Below, piece after piece: positions 20,900 through 29,937 of a DNA stretch of 35,944 nt. Source of the DNA: an uncultured Lachnospiraceae bacterium (lineage in GTDB: Bacteria > Bacillota > Clostridia > Lachnospirales > Lachnospiraceae); NCBI GenBank assembly GCA_949155905.1, contig CASCWU010000028.1, positions 1 to 35,944 on the forward strand, written 5' to 3'. Under the pieces are notes generated by a model that had not been told where the DNA came from, ran no database searches, and worked only from the letters and a program-made list of their open reading frames with translations. Position 1 is the first letter of the stretch. Each line of letters begins with the position of its first letter. The translations under genes were made by a program, and so were the position numbers.

Positions 20900-21297
20900 T
20901 GGTATTTTTTAAACGGCCTTACCTGGTCAGAAGATACCAGCAGTCCAGCTTTATCCGTGGCTACCCATCTAAGGCATATGAAGATCTTAAACTGCTGTTG
21001 GATGTGCAGGTATTGGAAAATGAGGTGGTGACAACGCCAGACGGCTCCCGTTCTGTAAAACGTCTGGAGGTATATTGTGACGAAGAGCTTCGGGTTGCAG
21101 ATGTTGGAAAGCAGCAGGAGGCAGACCGGCTTTGGTTCCAGGGAAAATGGTTTACCTGCCGGTCAAGCTTCCTGAGTGACCATACTTTGTTACGGCATTG
21201 GCTTTCGGAATTTGTAGAGTGTTTGGATCAGGAGGCCGCACCGGAGGGAATGGAAGGGAAAAATGAATCTATCGGAATTAAAGGAAGCACTGCATGA
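20899..21297 (+). CDS. Head-tail joining-region protein, function unknown
   Basis: The 132-residue product contains FFKRPYLVRRYQQSSF, VEVTTPDGS-like beta hairpin (VVTTPDGSRSVKRLEVY) and WFTCRSSFLSDHTLLRHW. It starts one base after the tail-completion stop region and overlaps the next gene by 35 bases. Position suggests a connector or stopper protein; the family is not recognised with certainty. Confidence 0.6.
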   Translation: MVFFKRPYLVRRYQQSSFIRGYPSKAYEDLKLLLDVQVLENEVVTTPDGSRSVKRLEVYCDEELRVADVGKQQEADRLWFQGKWFTCRSSFLSDHTLLRHWLSEFVECLDQEAAPEGMEGKNESIGIKGSTA

Positions 21298-21901
21298 CGT
21301 AGCTGCTTCTTTTTTTGTGGGTGCTACCGTAATCTGGGCAGAGCAGGCGGCGACGCTGCCAAAGCTTCCCTACCTGACGTTAAAAATCGGAAGCCTACAA
21401 CGGACGGCATTTCCGATTACCGACCAGGACGGCATCCGGTACTATCCATGCCAGACAACGGCAGAATGGAATTTGTATACCAAAGGAAAGCAGATACAAG
21501 AAGACAGCGAGAAGGAAGCAATCTATATCAATACGGCGACTTCGGATTTGATGGATTTTTTTAATTTTCTCGAATCGGAAGAAATAACAGATCGCTTGTC
21601 AGCAGCAGGGATTACGATTTCGTTGCTGCCGCCTATCCGGGACTTGACCGGGCTGCAAAATGATAGCCAATACCGCTACCGTGCGATGGCGGAGGCTACG
21701 GTGTCCTATGCTCAGGAGGCAGGCGGCCTGTATGGCCTAGGCGGCGTGCCGGATGTGCCGAACGCCAGCGGGGGCGGTAGCCAGGAACTAGCAGAGGCAG
21801 AAACCAGCAGTATAGAGGAGATCGAGCTGGCAGAGGAGCTAGAACTAGAAGATCGGGAACCGGAAGCCCTGGAACCGGAAACCCTGGAACCGGAAGGATA
21901 G
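21263..21901 (+). CDS. Tail terminator/neck-like protein with acidic tail
   Basis: The first 150 residues (ALHDVAASFFVGATVIWAEQAATLPKLPYLTLKIGSLQR, YPCQTTAEWNLYTKG, YRYRAMAEATVSY) match the neck/tail-terminator family found just before contractile sheath genes. The last 55 residues are a Gly-Ser linker followed by a very acidic Glu/Leu tail ending in repeated LEPE. It should cap the tube and sheath at the head side. The acidic tail looks dispensable and is unusual. Confidence 0.75.
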   Translation: MNLSELKEALHDVAASFFVGATVIWAEQAATLPKLPYLTLKIGSLQRTAFPITDQDGIRYYPCQTTAEWNLYTKGKQIQEDSEKEAIYINTATSDLMDFFNFLESEEITDRLSAAGITISLLPPIRDLTGLQNDSQYRYRAMAEATVSYAQEAGGLYGLGGVPDVPNASGGGSQELAEAETSSIEEIELAEELELEDREPEALEPETLEPEG

Positions 21902-21989
21902 GAAGGGGAGCTGGATAAAAAGGGAAGCAGGACAAAGAAAGAAGAAAAGAAAAAGTGAGGAAGGAAGCAAGGAAAGAAGGGAGAGGACA

Positions 21990-23210
21990 ATGAAAAATAA
22001 CCGACTGGACGACCTGATTAAATGCAATATCGAAATTTCCAGCCCAGCGCTAGGGGATGCTTCGTTTGACAGTATCCTCCTGGTAGTCCCAGCTCCGGGA
22101 AAGGCTGGGAGCAATGCAAAAAGCAGGGCAAAAAGCAAAGTAGCCGGGAAAACTCTGGAGAAAACGACAGCGATTGTATCAGCGGACGATTTGCTGGATT
22201 ATGGATTCACCGTGGAAGATACGGCATATAAGGCCGCGACGGTAGCCTTTTCGCAGTCCCCGTCGCCGGATATGCTGTATGTGTGTGTACGGCAGCAGGC
22301 AGGAGCCGATACCGGGACGGATGAGGAGAAAAACGGGGCAGGAGAGAAGGAAACCGGCGGCGGGGAATCTGCTGCCAGCGGAGGTGTTATGGAGCCAGGG
22401 GCAACCGGCTACGAGGATATCCGCACTACTCTGGCACGGGCAGAGGCAGAAGCCAGCTTCTATGGGTTCCATTTAACGGATTTCCGGAGCCCGGCAGAGG
22501 TATCCGCTGCTGTGGAATGGGCAGAGGCAAACGAAAAGCTGTTCTGCTTTGAATATTTCGACTATAATAGCTGCCCGGTAACGAACTTTTCTTACTACCG
22601 GAGTTTCGCTTTGTATTCTGCTGGGACAGCCGGACAGGAGGAATTATCAAACGGGAACCGTTATGCGGCGCTGGCTTGGATGGCGAAATGCTTTGGCTAT
22701 GACCCAGGGACAGAAACCTGGCACCTGAAGGAACTGGCTACTGTAGTACCGACTGCCCTTGGCATGACGGAAAAATTGGAGTTAGCTGGGAAGCACATCA
22801 ACACCTTCCTGCGGTACGCTGGGGCAAACTGCACCATCGGGGGCTATACATTGGCTGGGGAGTGGATTGACGTAATCCGGTTCCGGGATTGGCTCAAGGC
22901 AGAAATCCAAATCCGTGTGTTTAATATCTTAAAAACAAACCGGAAAGTTCCGTACACAGACGGAGGGATTGCTCTGATAGAAGGGGCAATTGAAAGCACT
23001 TTGAAAGAAGGGCAGGGGATTGGCGGGATTGCCCAGACAGGCTATAACAGCGATGGGGAAGCCCTGCTGGGCTACCAGGTTCATGTCCCGCTGGCCGGAG
23101 AACTGACGGAGGCCGAGCGGAAATCCCGGAAGCTAGTGGGCTGTCGGTTTACGGTCAGGCTGGCCGGGGCAATTCATCTGGTAGAACTGAGCGGTTTTCT
23201 GACCTTTTGA
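21990..23210 (+). CDS. Contractile tail sheath protein (DUF3383)
   Basis: The 406-residue protein has the DUF3383 layout: N-terminal IKCNIEISSPALGDASFDSILLV, the middle FYGFHLTDFRSPAEVSAAVEWAEANEKLFCFEYFD, NRYAALAWMAKCFGYDPGTETWHLKEL, and C-terminal GGYTLAGEWIDVIRFRDWLKAEIQIRVFNIL. It wraps the tube and contracts at infection. Residues about 104-140 are a Gly/Glu-rich insert (GADTGTDEEKNGAG onward) that would form a surface loop. The 88 bases before it are purine-rich with GGGAGAGGACA at the start codon. Confidence 0.9.
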   Translation: MKNNRLDDLIKCNIEISSPALGDASFDSILLVVPAPGKAGSNAKSRAKSKVAGKTLEKTTAIVSADDLLDYGFTVEDTAYKAATVAFSQSPSPDMLYVCVRQQAGADTGTDEEKNGAGEKETGGGESAASGGVMEPGATGYEDIRTTLARAEAEASFYGFHLTDFRSPAEVSAAVEWAEANEKLFCFEYFDYNSCPVTNFSYYRSFALYSAGTAGQEELSNGNRYAALAWMAKCFGYDPGTETWHLKELATVVPTALGMTEKLELAGKHINTFLRYAGANCTIGGYTLAGEWIDVIRFRDWLKAEIQIRVFNILKTNRKVPYTDGGIALIEGAIESTLKEGQGIGGIAQTGYNSDGEALLGYQVHVPLAGELTEAERKSRKLVGCRFTVRLAGAIHLVELSGFLTF

Positions 23211-23301
23211 CGAAAACCAGCAGGAAGTCCTCCTTCTAAAGTGAAGCGGAGAGGGATAGGAAGGAAAAAGAAAAATAAGAAGGGAAAGGAAGGGACGAGG
23301 C

Positions 23302-23715
23302 ATGGGGAAGGTAAGCACCTATAACCCACGGAAAATAACCTGTGCGTTTGGAAATCATATCGTATCTGGCTTTGCAGATGACAGCTTTATCACTATTGAA
23401 CATGCCGGGGATGGCACCTCTTATGTGGTGGGGGCTGACGGAGAGATTGCCCGGAGTATCGATCCGTCTAAGCTATATACAGTAAAAATATCACTCCTGC
23501 AAGGCAGCCCGACTAATGCGTTTTTGCAGAAAAAGTATGACCGGGACAGCCAGGAGGGGGACGGGACGTTCAGCCTGACGATATCCGATTTGCTGGGCAA
23601 GGAAAAGTTTGTCGGGGCAACGGCCTGGGTAACGAAGCCTGCCACCTGGACACGCGGGAAACAACAGAACATGAGAGAGTGGGAGGTTGTGGTCGGAGAG
23701 GGCGAATATAAGTAG
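23302..23715 (+). CDS. Tail tube protein (DUF3277-like)
   Basis: The 137-residue protein begins with VSTYNPRKITCAFGNHIVSGFADDSFITIEH, then DGEIARSIDPSKLYTVKISLLQGSPTNAFL and a C-terminal TWTRGKQQNMREWEVVVGEG, the pattern of the inner tube subunit that follows DUF3383 sheaths. The 91-base gap before it is purine-rich leader with GGAAGGGACGAGGC at ATG 23302. Confidence 0.88.
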   Translation: MGKVSTYNPRKITCAFGNHIVSGFADDSFITIEHAGDGTSYVVGADGEIARSIDPSKLYTVKISLLQGSPTNAFLQKKYDRDSQEGDGTFSLTISDLLGKEKFVGATAWVTKPATWTRGKQQNMREWEVVVGEGEYK

Positions 23716-23764
23716 GATTTAGGAAGAAAGTAGCTTATGGCAGAAAAAAGGAGGATAAGGAGCA

Positions 23765-24340
23765 ATGGGATTACGGCGACTGGAGCCGACAGCAGTAACC
23801 ATCGGCGAGATGGAATTTTATATTACTCCGTTTGGCGCATTTAAAGCGGCCAATTTGACCGGGGAGCTGGCGTCGGTGCTGGCTCCCCTTTTAGGGGCTT
23901 TGGCGCCGCTGGTAGCAGGCGGAAAAAATAGCCAGGATGGATTGGAAGGCATAGACGGTGGTCTGATGGATATCGACGCCGGAGCGGCAGCAGAAGCGCT
24001 TTCAAATTGTGCTGGAATTAGTGGGGACAGGCTGGAAAAGCTGATGAGAAAGCTCCTTCTTGGCGGCAACATTGTAGTGGAGCTGACAGACGAAGAAACA
24101 GGGGAGACGGAAGCACAGCGGCTGACTTCCGACCTGGCGGATGAAGTGTTCTGTGGAGAGATACAGGATATGTTCCTGTTGTGCTTTCATGTGATAAAGC
24201 TGAACTTTAACGGTTTTTTCAAGAAGCTCGGCACCCGATCTGGCAAGGGCGGGGAAGCCGAGGGGGAAGAGACGGAAGAGGAGACGACATTGGAAGGTTC
24301 GGGAACTTTGACTATGCCAGGTTTAGCGAGCTGGAGCTGA
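23765..24340 (+). CDS. Tail assembly chaperone, zero-frame product
   Basis: The 191-residue product has a beta-rich start (ITPFGAFKAANLTGELASVLAPLLGALAPLVAGG), an Asp/Ala-rich middle, the helical KLMRKLLLGGNIVVELTD, and FCGEIQDMFLLCFHVIKLNFNGFFKKLG. A Glu/Thr-rich tail follows. It precedes the tape measure and, like lambda gpG, is expected to coat the tape measure during tail assembly. A -1 frameshift product extends it to 24495. Confidence 0.78.
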   Translation: MGLRRLEPTAVTIGEMEFYITPFGAFKAANLTGELASVLAPLLGALAPLVAGGKNSQDGLEGIDGGLMDIDAGAAAEALSNCAGISGDRLEKLMRKLLLGGNIVVELTDEETGETEAQRLTSDLADEVFCGEIQDMFLLCFHVIKLNFNGFFKKLGTRSGKGGEAEGEETEEETTLEGSGTLTMPGLASWS

Positions 24341-24495
24341 GGTGCTATATCCTGATAAAAGCAGGGATTGTTTCGATGTACGAGCTGCAGGAGGTGTATA
24401 CCCTCGATCAGATGTTAAAGCTCTATGCGCTCTATGAGATGGGGCTGGATATCGAACAGGGACGCGCGGAGGAGCTGAAGCAGGAGGGAAGGTGA
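24211..24495 (+). CDS. Tail assembly chaperone -1 frameshift extension
   Basis: The -1 frame is open from 24211, just after a stop, to TGA at 24493 and carries a protein-like stretch FGNFDYARFSELELRCYILIKAGIVSMYELQEVYTLDQML. It has no start codon with a site, so it must be reached by slippage. T TTT TTC (24214-24220), in the correct frame register for -1 slippage, is the best site; G GGG GAA at 24262-24268 is a weaker one. This is the G/GT arrangement of tail chaperones. Confidence 0.75.
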   Translation, partial: RFFQEARHPIWQGRGSRGGRDGRGDDIGRFGNFDYARFSELELRCYILIKAGIVSMYELQEVYTLDQMLKLYALYEMGLDIEQGRAEELKQEGR

Positions 24496-24506
24496 GGTGA
24501 TGTAGC

Positions 24507-26957
24507 TTGACGATACGGGAGCTAATTGTCTCTTATGGGTTTGAGATAGATAAGGCCAGTGAGGCAAAAGCAGAAAAAGGCATTCAGGGTTTTAAAAAAT
24601 TTGCTTCTAAGCTGTTGAATGATATCAAAGTGAATATCTCCAGTGATGGGATTTCTGAGTTCCGGAAGGAGGCAGAAGCGAATATCCGGGGCATACAAAG
24701 CTTCGCAAAAAAAGCTTTAGGGGCGGTAGGGATCGCTTTTTCTATTGCAGGGATAACAAATTTGTCACAGGCTGCCGCTGACGTGGAAGCCCTTGGCTCC
24801 CAGTTTTCCCAGGTGTTCGGGGAGCTGGAACAAGAAGCTGCGTCTAAATTAAATACCATAGCAGGCGATACAGGTATCCTGGCCAACCGGATGAAGGGAA
24901 GCTTTGTCCAGATCGCGGCCTTTGCCAAAACAACCGGAATGGAGACGGCAGACGCCCTGGGGCTGTCCGACCGGGCAATGAAGGCGGTGGCGGACTCTGC
25001 CGCCTTTTATGACCGGGAGCTGGAGGCCGTGACGGATTCCCTCCAATCCTTTTTAAAGGGGAATTTCGAGAATGACGCCGCTCTCGGCCTATCCTGTACG
25101 GAGACGACCCGGAACGCTGCGGCGAACGCCCTGTATGGGAAATCTTTTAAAGACTTGGCGGAAGATCAGAAGCAGCTCACCCTTCTTAAAATGGTAGAGG
25201 ACGCGAACGCGGCCAGTGGGGCATTAGGACAGGCAGCCAGGGAGGCCGATACCTGGACGAACCAGCTTGGCAACCTGAAGCAGGCATTAAATGATTTACG
25301 GGCAGCGGGCGGCGGCCTTATCTTAAAACCGGCGGTGGCCGTCTTAAAGCTCCTGACGGCAGGAACCCAGAAGGCAGCCTCAGCAGTAGCCGGGCTGGCG
25401 AAAGAAAACGGGTTTTTGACGAGGGTAACCGAACGTTACCACGCTTTAATCAAACGTCTCCAGCCAGCCGTAGGGAGGTTTACCGATACCCTGTCCAAAG
25501 GGATAGGCAAAGGCACGGAAGTGGTAGGCAAGATTGTCGGAAAGCTGGGAGGGGCGGAAAATGCCCTCAAACTCCTGGCACTGGCTGCTGGTATTTTCCT
25601 GGTAGCGATGAATTGGCAGAAAGTCCTGGATGGTGCCGGGAAGTTTTTGAAATTCCTGGGTAGTATCGGGAAACTGTTTAGCCCGATAGGATTGAAAATT
25701 GCTGCTGCCATAGCCATAGTTGCCCTACTTGCTTTACTCATCGAAGATTTTATCCATTTCCTGATGGGGAATGATTCCGTCATCGGGAGTATCTTTGATG
25801 GGCTGGGAATCGGGGCAGAGAACGCTAGGGAAATGGTCTTAGGGGTAGTGAAGAAACTGGCAGAGGCCTGGGAATCCATAAAGGGAGCCGCTTCCACTGC
25901 CTGGGGCGCTTTGAAAAAGCTGGCGGAAGTGATATTCGGTGCGCTTGCAGCGTTCTGGCAGGCCTGGGGTGGCAAGATAACCGGGCTGTTCCGGGTAACA
26001 TGGAATTCCATGATTGGAATTATCAATGGATTCCTGAAGGTAGTACAAGGGATTGCAAACCTGATTTCTGCCATTTTTACCGGGGACTGGGCGGCAGCCT
26101 GGGAGGCTGTGAAAGAAATCTTTATTGGCGTTTTTACGATTATGGAAAACTGGCTGGTTGCGACGCTGCAACGGATCGGGTTGGCAATCGACATGGCTCT
26201 GTCGGCAATATCGGCTGTCTGGAATACGGTCTGGGGCGCGATTTCCAGCTTTTTTGGTGCTATCTGGGACGGGATTGTGGCCTTTTTTACGGAAACGATA
26301 CCAGGAGTAATAGATGGTTTTATCGAAAAAGTACAAGGTATCCCGGAATGGTGGGAAGGCATCTGGCAGTCGGTCGCAGATTTCTTCGGTGGGATTTGGG
26401 ATGGGATTACCCAGACGATTGGGGACATTGCACAAACCATTAAAGATGGCTTCCAGGAGGCAGTCGATTGGATTACTTCCCTTCCAGGGCAGGCTTTGAA
26501 ATGGGGCTCTGATATTGTAACCGGGATTGCGGACGGGATTAAGGGTGCGATTGGCAAAATCACGGACGCGGTCAGCGGGATTGCGGAAAAGATAAAGTCC
26601 TTCCTGCATTTCTCCGTCCCAGACGAAGGGCCATTGACGGATTATGAAAACTGGATGCCGGACTTTATGGGAGGGCTGGCAAAAGGGATTACGGAGAACC
26701 GGGGGAAAGTGCTGGAGGAAGTAAAGGAGCTGGCAAGCGGTATGCAGGTACTCTTGCAGGCCGCCACGGCAAAACCGGCTACGGTTGCAGCAAGTACCGT
26801 GAACAACAGCAGCTCCAGTGTCATCCAGAATAATACCTTTAACAACAGCTACTCTGGCGGGAGTATGGAGACACAGAGGAACGTATCTAAGGCGATGAAG
26901 AAATCCGCTGTAGACGCGACCACACAGATGGCAAGGGGGCTGGCTTGGGCAAGATAG
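24507..26957 (+). CDS. Tape measure protein
   Basis: TTG 24507 after GGTGAGGTGATG gives 816 residues. The N-terminus (TIRELIVSYGFEIDKASEAKAEKGIQGFKKFASK) and coiled-coil are typical. Two hydrophobic segments lie at about 351-369 and 394-416. After them come Trp/Gly-rich repeats (AVWNTVWGAISSFFGAIWDGI, WEGIWQSVADFFGGIWDGI) of the kind found in phage tape measures. The protein fixes tail length, and at about 1.5 A per residue would predict a tail near 120 nm. The C-terminus ends with an Asn/Ser-rich stretch. A peptidase or lysozyme domain is not apparent. Confidence 0.9.
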   Translation: MTIRELIVSYGFEIDKASEAKAEKGIQGFKKFASKLLNDIKVNISSDGISEFRKEAEANIRGIQSFAKKALGAVGIAFSIAGITNLSQAAADVEALGSQFSQVFGELEQEAASKLNTIAGDTGILANRMKGSFVQIAAFAKTTGMETADALGLSDRAMKAVADSAAFYDRELEAVTDSLQSFLKGNFENDAALGLSCTETTRNAAANALYGKSFKDLAEDQKQLTLLKMVEDANAASGALGQAAREADTWTNQLGNLKQALNDLRAAGGGLILKPAVAVLKLLTAGTQKAASAVAGLAKENGFLTRVTERYHALIKRLQPAVGRFTDTLSKGIGKGTEVVGKIVGKLGGAENALKLLALAAGIFLVAMNWQKVLDGAGKFLKFLGSIGKLFSPIGLKIAAAIAIVALLALLIEDFIHFLMGNDSVIGSIFDGLGIGAENAREMVLGVVKKLAEAWESIKGAASTAWGALKKLAEVIFGALAAFWQAWGGKITGLFRVTWNSMIGIINGFLKVVQGIANLISAIFTGDWAAAWEAVKEIFIGVFTIMENWLVATLQRIGLAIDMALSAISAVWNTVWGAISSFFGAIWDGIVAFFTETIPGVIDGFIEKVQGIPEWWEGIWQSVADFFGGIWDGITQTIGDIAQTIKDGFQEAVDWITSLPGQALKWGSDIVTGIADGIKGAIGKITDAVSGIAEKIKSFLHFSVPDEGPLTDYENWMPDFMGGLAKGITENRGKVLEEVKELASGMQVLLQAATAKPATVAASTVNNSSSSVIQNNTFNNSYSGGSMETQRNVSKAMKKSAVDATTQMARGLAWAR

Positions 26958-27002
26958 GTCGGCCTGGATTGGCTACCAAGCTATTTTACGAGGAGGAAAA
27001 GT

Positions 27003-27620
27003 ATGGGTAGAAAAAAGCTGAATCCAGTTTCCGTAGCGGGGATTGAGTTCGACGCCCTGATAGACGAGCAGAAAGCATTATCCGCTACAGTACCGGCCTA
27101 TCCGGTGGAAGAGGGGTTCCCAGTATCAGATACGATTATCTTAGATCCCCTCTCGATCCAGCTTACCTTATATATCAGCAATACCCCTGTGACCTGGCTG
27201 AAACGGCACGGCAATTCCACGGATCGGGTGAATGAGGTTTGCGACAGCCTGGAACGTCTTTGGCTGGAGAAAAAGCTGGTAAAGGTCATTACGACAGAGA
27301 AAACCTATACCAATATGGGGATTACCAGTATCAGTATAAAAAAGTCAAGGGAAATCGGCTATGCCAGGGAAGTGTCCATGCAGCTCCAGAAGGTACGGAA
27401 AACCAAGCGGAAAACGGTAAAAGTCCCACGGTACAGCTTGAAATCTGGGACGACAAAAGCCAAAGCAGGGACAGCAGCCACTTCCCCGGTGTCAACGAAA
27501 TCCAGTGCCAGTACCGGCGGCAGCACAACAGCTTCCAGTAGCAGCGGAGGAAAGAACGGGAACGCAAAAAAGAGCCAATCAATCCTATATGGGGTGGCAA
27601 CTGGTATGGGGTTCCTGTAG
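27003..27620 (+). CDS. Dit-like / hub-associated tail protein
   Basis: The first 135 residues (VAGIEFDALIDEQKALSATVPAYPVEEGFPVSDTI, LYISNTPVTWLKRHG, KTYTNMGITSISIKKSREIGYAREVSMQLQKVRK) match the N-terminal Dit-like domain found in Firmicutes myophage baseplates. The rest is a Ser/Thr/Gly-rich linker with a short hydrophobic end. It follows the tape measure and should link tube to baseplate. ACGAGGAGGAAAAGT precedes ATG 27003. Confidence 0.75.
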   Translation: MGRKKLNPVSVAGIEFDALIDEQKALSATVPAYPVEEGFPVSDTIILDPLSIQLTLYISNTPVTWLKRHGNSTDRVNEVCDSLERLWLEKKLVKVITTEKTYTNMGITSISIKKSREIGYAREVSMQLQKVRKTKRKTVKVPRYSLKSGTTKAKAGTAATSPVSTKSSASTGGSTTASSSSGGKNGNAKKSQSILYGVATGMGFL

Positions 27621-27664
27621 GTTGCCGGATAAGAGTGGCATAGGAAAAAACAGGGGGTGCTGGA

Positions 27665-27982
27665 GTGCTATACATTGAGGTGCCGGATGAAAATGACAGC
27701 CTGTCCATGCTTTCGATTGATGGGAAGGAGTATGGGCTGCGCTTTACGTATAACGAAAAGTATGATTATTGGAGTTTCGGCCTGTATGACGAGGATGAGG
27801 ATCCCATCATTGCCATGACCAGGATTGTACCGAATTTCCCGATTTTCCATTTTTATACCGATCCGGATCTGCCGGATGGGATTTTCGGATGCCTGTCGGA
27901 TACCGGGGAAGTTGGACGCCAGGCGTTTGTGGAGAAAACAGCGGAGTTTGTATATATCCCGAACCTGGAACTGGAAGGGTAG
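27665..27982 (+). CDS. Baseplate plug-like protein
   Basis: GTG 27665 begins a 105-residue protein with LYIEVPDENDSLSMLSIDGKEYGLRFTYNEKYDYWSFGLYDEDEDPII, the pattern of the small plug protein found between the Dit-like and hub genes of contractile tails. Then come RIVPNFPIFHFYTDPDLPDG and FVYIPNLELE. The ribosome site GGGGGTGCTGGA is modest. Confidence 0.72.
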   Translation: MLYIEVPDENDSLSMLSIDGKEYGLRFTYNEKYDYWSFGLYDEDEDPIIAMTRIVPNFPIFHFYTDPDLPDGIFGCLSDTGEVGRQAFVEKTAEFVYIPNLELEG

Positions 27983-28004
27983 GGACGGTCAGGGAGGAGT
28001 GGAA

Positions 28005-29168
28005 ATGGCAGAGACAAACTTTCTGCGTCGCTATATACTCAAGTGCGGCCAGATGGGGAAGAAAGCAGGCGGATTCCAGATTGGAAACTTCCAGGATGCC
28101 AGACAGGAAGCACTGCATATTTCCTTCAGTATTGAAAAATCTAATGCAGAAAGCCCCAACGATGCCAAAATCCAGATCTGGAACCTGTCTGACCAGAACC
28201 TGAGAATCCTGGAGACAAAGGACTGCGTTGCAGAGCTACGGGCTGGGTATGAGGACAGCATGACGCTTTTGATCGTTGGGACAATCACATCGGTGATCAC
28301 GACGATGGAGAATGCCGACCGGATGACGGAGCTAACCGTAGTGGATGGCCGGGTAGCGTTGCGGGATACGACGATATCGATCTCTTTAAACGGAAAAGTG
28401 AATACCAAGGAAGTTTACCAGCGGATTGCCCAGGCGATGGGCGTCTCGGTTGTGTTTGCCAAGGACTTATCCTTTGGGACAATTCCGAATGGTTTTACCT
28501 ATGTGGGGAAAGCGAAAAATGCCCTCCAGAAGATAGCGAAACGCTGTGGGCATAACTGGACGATCCAGAACCAGGTGCTGCAGGTGACGCTCCCCGGCAG
28601 GCCGGTGTCTACGAGGGGCTATTACCTGTCCAGCGGTACCGGGCTGCTCGGAATTCCGAAACGAGTAACCATCGGTTCCGGAAAAGAAGCAAAGTCCGGC
28701 TGGGAGGTCGATTACCTGTTGAATGGGGCAATCGGTATCAATGATGTGGTGTGTCTGAATAGCCGGATAACGGATGGCTATTTCCTCGTCCAGCAGGTGG
28801 TGATGGATGGGGACAACCTGGAAGGGGACTGGATCTGTACGGCGCAGTTGCTGAAAATCAAGGCAGAGGTAAAGCTGGAACAAAAGGCGCTTTCCTCCAA
28901 AGAGGAGAAGAAAGCAAAAGGGAAATCTGGCAGCGCTTCTGGAGGCACTTCCGGGAATGGAGGGGCAATTAAGGCTGGGGATCGGGTCAAGCTGACACGG
29001 ACACTCCAGCAGGGAGGCCGGACGTTAGGTTACCAATACAGTAGCGGGACATTTGTCTGCTGGTATGAAACCTATGACGTGATAAAGATAGAAGGGGATC
29101 GGGCAGTGATTGGGAAGGGGAAGCAGGTAGCCGCTGCGGTTCATGTGAAGGATTTGAAAAAGGTATGA
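28005..29168 (+). CDS. Baseplate hub protein (XkdQ/gp27-like)
   Basis: ATG 28005 with AGGGAGGAGTGGA upstream gives 387 residues. ARQEALHISFSIEKSNAESPNDAKIQIWNLSDQNLRIL, LTVVDGRVALRDTTIS and VYQRIAQAMGVSVVFAKDLSF, KNALQKIAKRCGHNW are typical of tail hub proteins that make a trimer under the tube. The C-terminal 85 residues are a Lys/Ser linker and an SH3-like segment (GDRVKLTRTLQQGGR, VKDLKK). The frame is open upstream to 27825 but lacks a site there. Confidence 0.82.
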   Translation: MAETNFLRRYILKCGQMGKKAGGFQIGNFQDARQEALHISFSIEKSNAESPNDAKIQIWNLSDQNLRILETKDCVAELRAGYEDSMTLLIVGTITSVITTMENADRMTELTVVDGRVALRDTTISISLNGKVNTKEVYQRIAQAMGVSVVFAKDLSFGTIPNGFTYVGKAKNALQKIAKRCGHNWTIQNQVLQVTLPGRPVSTRGYYLSSGTGLLGIPKRVTIGSGKEAKSGWEVDYLLNGAIGINDVVCLNSRITDGYFLVQQVVMDGDNLEGDWICTAQLLKIKAEVKLEQKALSSKEEKKAKGKSGSASGGTSGNGGAIKAGDRVKLTRTLQQGGRTLGYQYSSGTFVCWYETYDVIKIEGDRAVIGKGKQVAAAVHVKDLKKV

Positions 29169-29222
29169 TTAGAAAAAGGTATGACAGAAAGGATAGAGCA
29201 GGAGGAAAGGGGGAGGAGTACC

Positions 29223-29894
29223 ATGCTACAGGAGCTATCGCAGGAGATTGAAGAAACTGCCAGGATGGTTGTAAATGAAGTACATACGGCGCTCCCAGGG
29301 GAAATTCTGTTTTTCGATCCGAAAAGCGGAACAGCTTCCGTCCGGCCAGTAGGGGAGTTTGTGACATCGGACGGAAAAAAGCTAGCCTATCCGACGGTTA
29401 CGGAAGCCCCGGTACTGTTCCCATTTTGTGAGCAGGCTGGTGTTGGGATAACATTTCCTATCAAAAAGGGAGATAGCTGCCTGATTGTGGTATCGGAGGT
29501 GGAACTGGATGCCTGGAGAAGTGGGGCGGCAGCAGAAGGCTCCCTGCGGTTTGATTTGAGCAGCGCAGTGGTGATTCCAGGCCTGATAAGAACGGGAGGG
29601 GGAATCATAGAAAAAGCGGTGAAGCAGGAGGCCGTTTTGCTCCGTGCGCCTGGCGTAGAGATATCCGTATCCCATGATGGAGTGGAAACAAAGGCTGGAG
29701 ATACCTGTTTTACAATGGCGAAAAACAGCGCCCAGATAGAAATCGGTAACACCAAGCTTATCCTGTCAAATGGGGTTATCCAGGCACAGGCCGATGGGGT
29801 GGAACTATGTGTGTCTGGCAGTGGGATAGCCGTCCGGGGCGACTTGGTGGTATCAGGCAACCTTTCTTACACAGGTACTTGCCAACAGGCTTAA
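29223..29894 (+). CDS. Baseplate spike (Gp138/gpV-like)
   Basis: ATG 29223 after GGAGGAGTACC gives 223 residues. The N-terminal part (VNEVHTALPGEILFFDPKSGTASVRPVGEF, PVLFPFCEQAGVGITFPIKKGDSCLIVVSE) is an OB-like domain of the Gp138/VgrG-gp5 class. The last part has short repeated beta units (TCFTMAKNSAQIEIGNTKLILSNG, VRGDLVVSGNLSY), which should form a triple beta-helix tip. It pierces the cell wall. ATG 29181 in the same frame is possible but has a poorer site. Confidence 0.8.
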   Translation: MLQELSQEIEETARMVVNEVHTALPGEILFFDPKSGTASVRPVGEFVTSDGKKLAYPTVTEAPVLFPFCEQAGVGITFPIKKGDSCLIVVSEVELDAWRSGAAAEGSLRFDLSSAVVIPGLIRTGGGIIEKAVKQEAVLLRAPGVEISVSHDGVETKAGDTCFTMAKNSAQIEIGNTKLILSNGVIQAQADGVELCVSGSGIAVRGDLVVSGNLSYTGTCQQA

Positions 29895-29937
29895 AAGGCA
29901 GATACCGGGCAGAGAGCTGGAAAGGAACAGGGATAAG

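Noticed and set aside
26155-26175. Near-copy of the CDVA palindrome in the tape measure gene
   Set aside because: It is not a perfect palindrome (GTTGCGACGCTGCAAC) and is read in another frame (Val-Ala-Thr-Leu), so chance is likely.
25436-26563. 375-codon open frame on the minus strand opposite the tape measure gene
   Set aside because: No ribosome site, composition reflects the antisense of a Trp/Gly-rich repeat protein, and the plus-strand frame is a clear tape measure.
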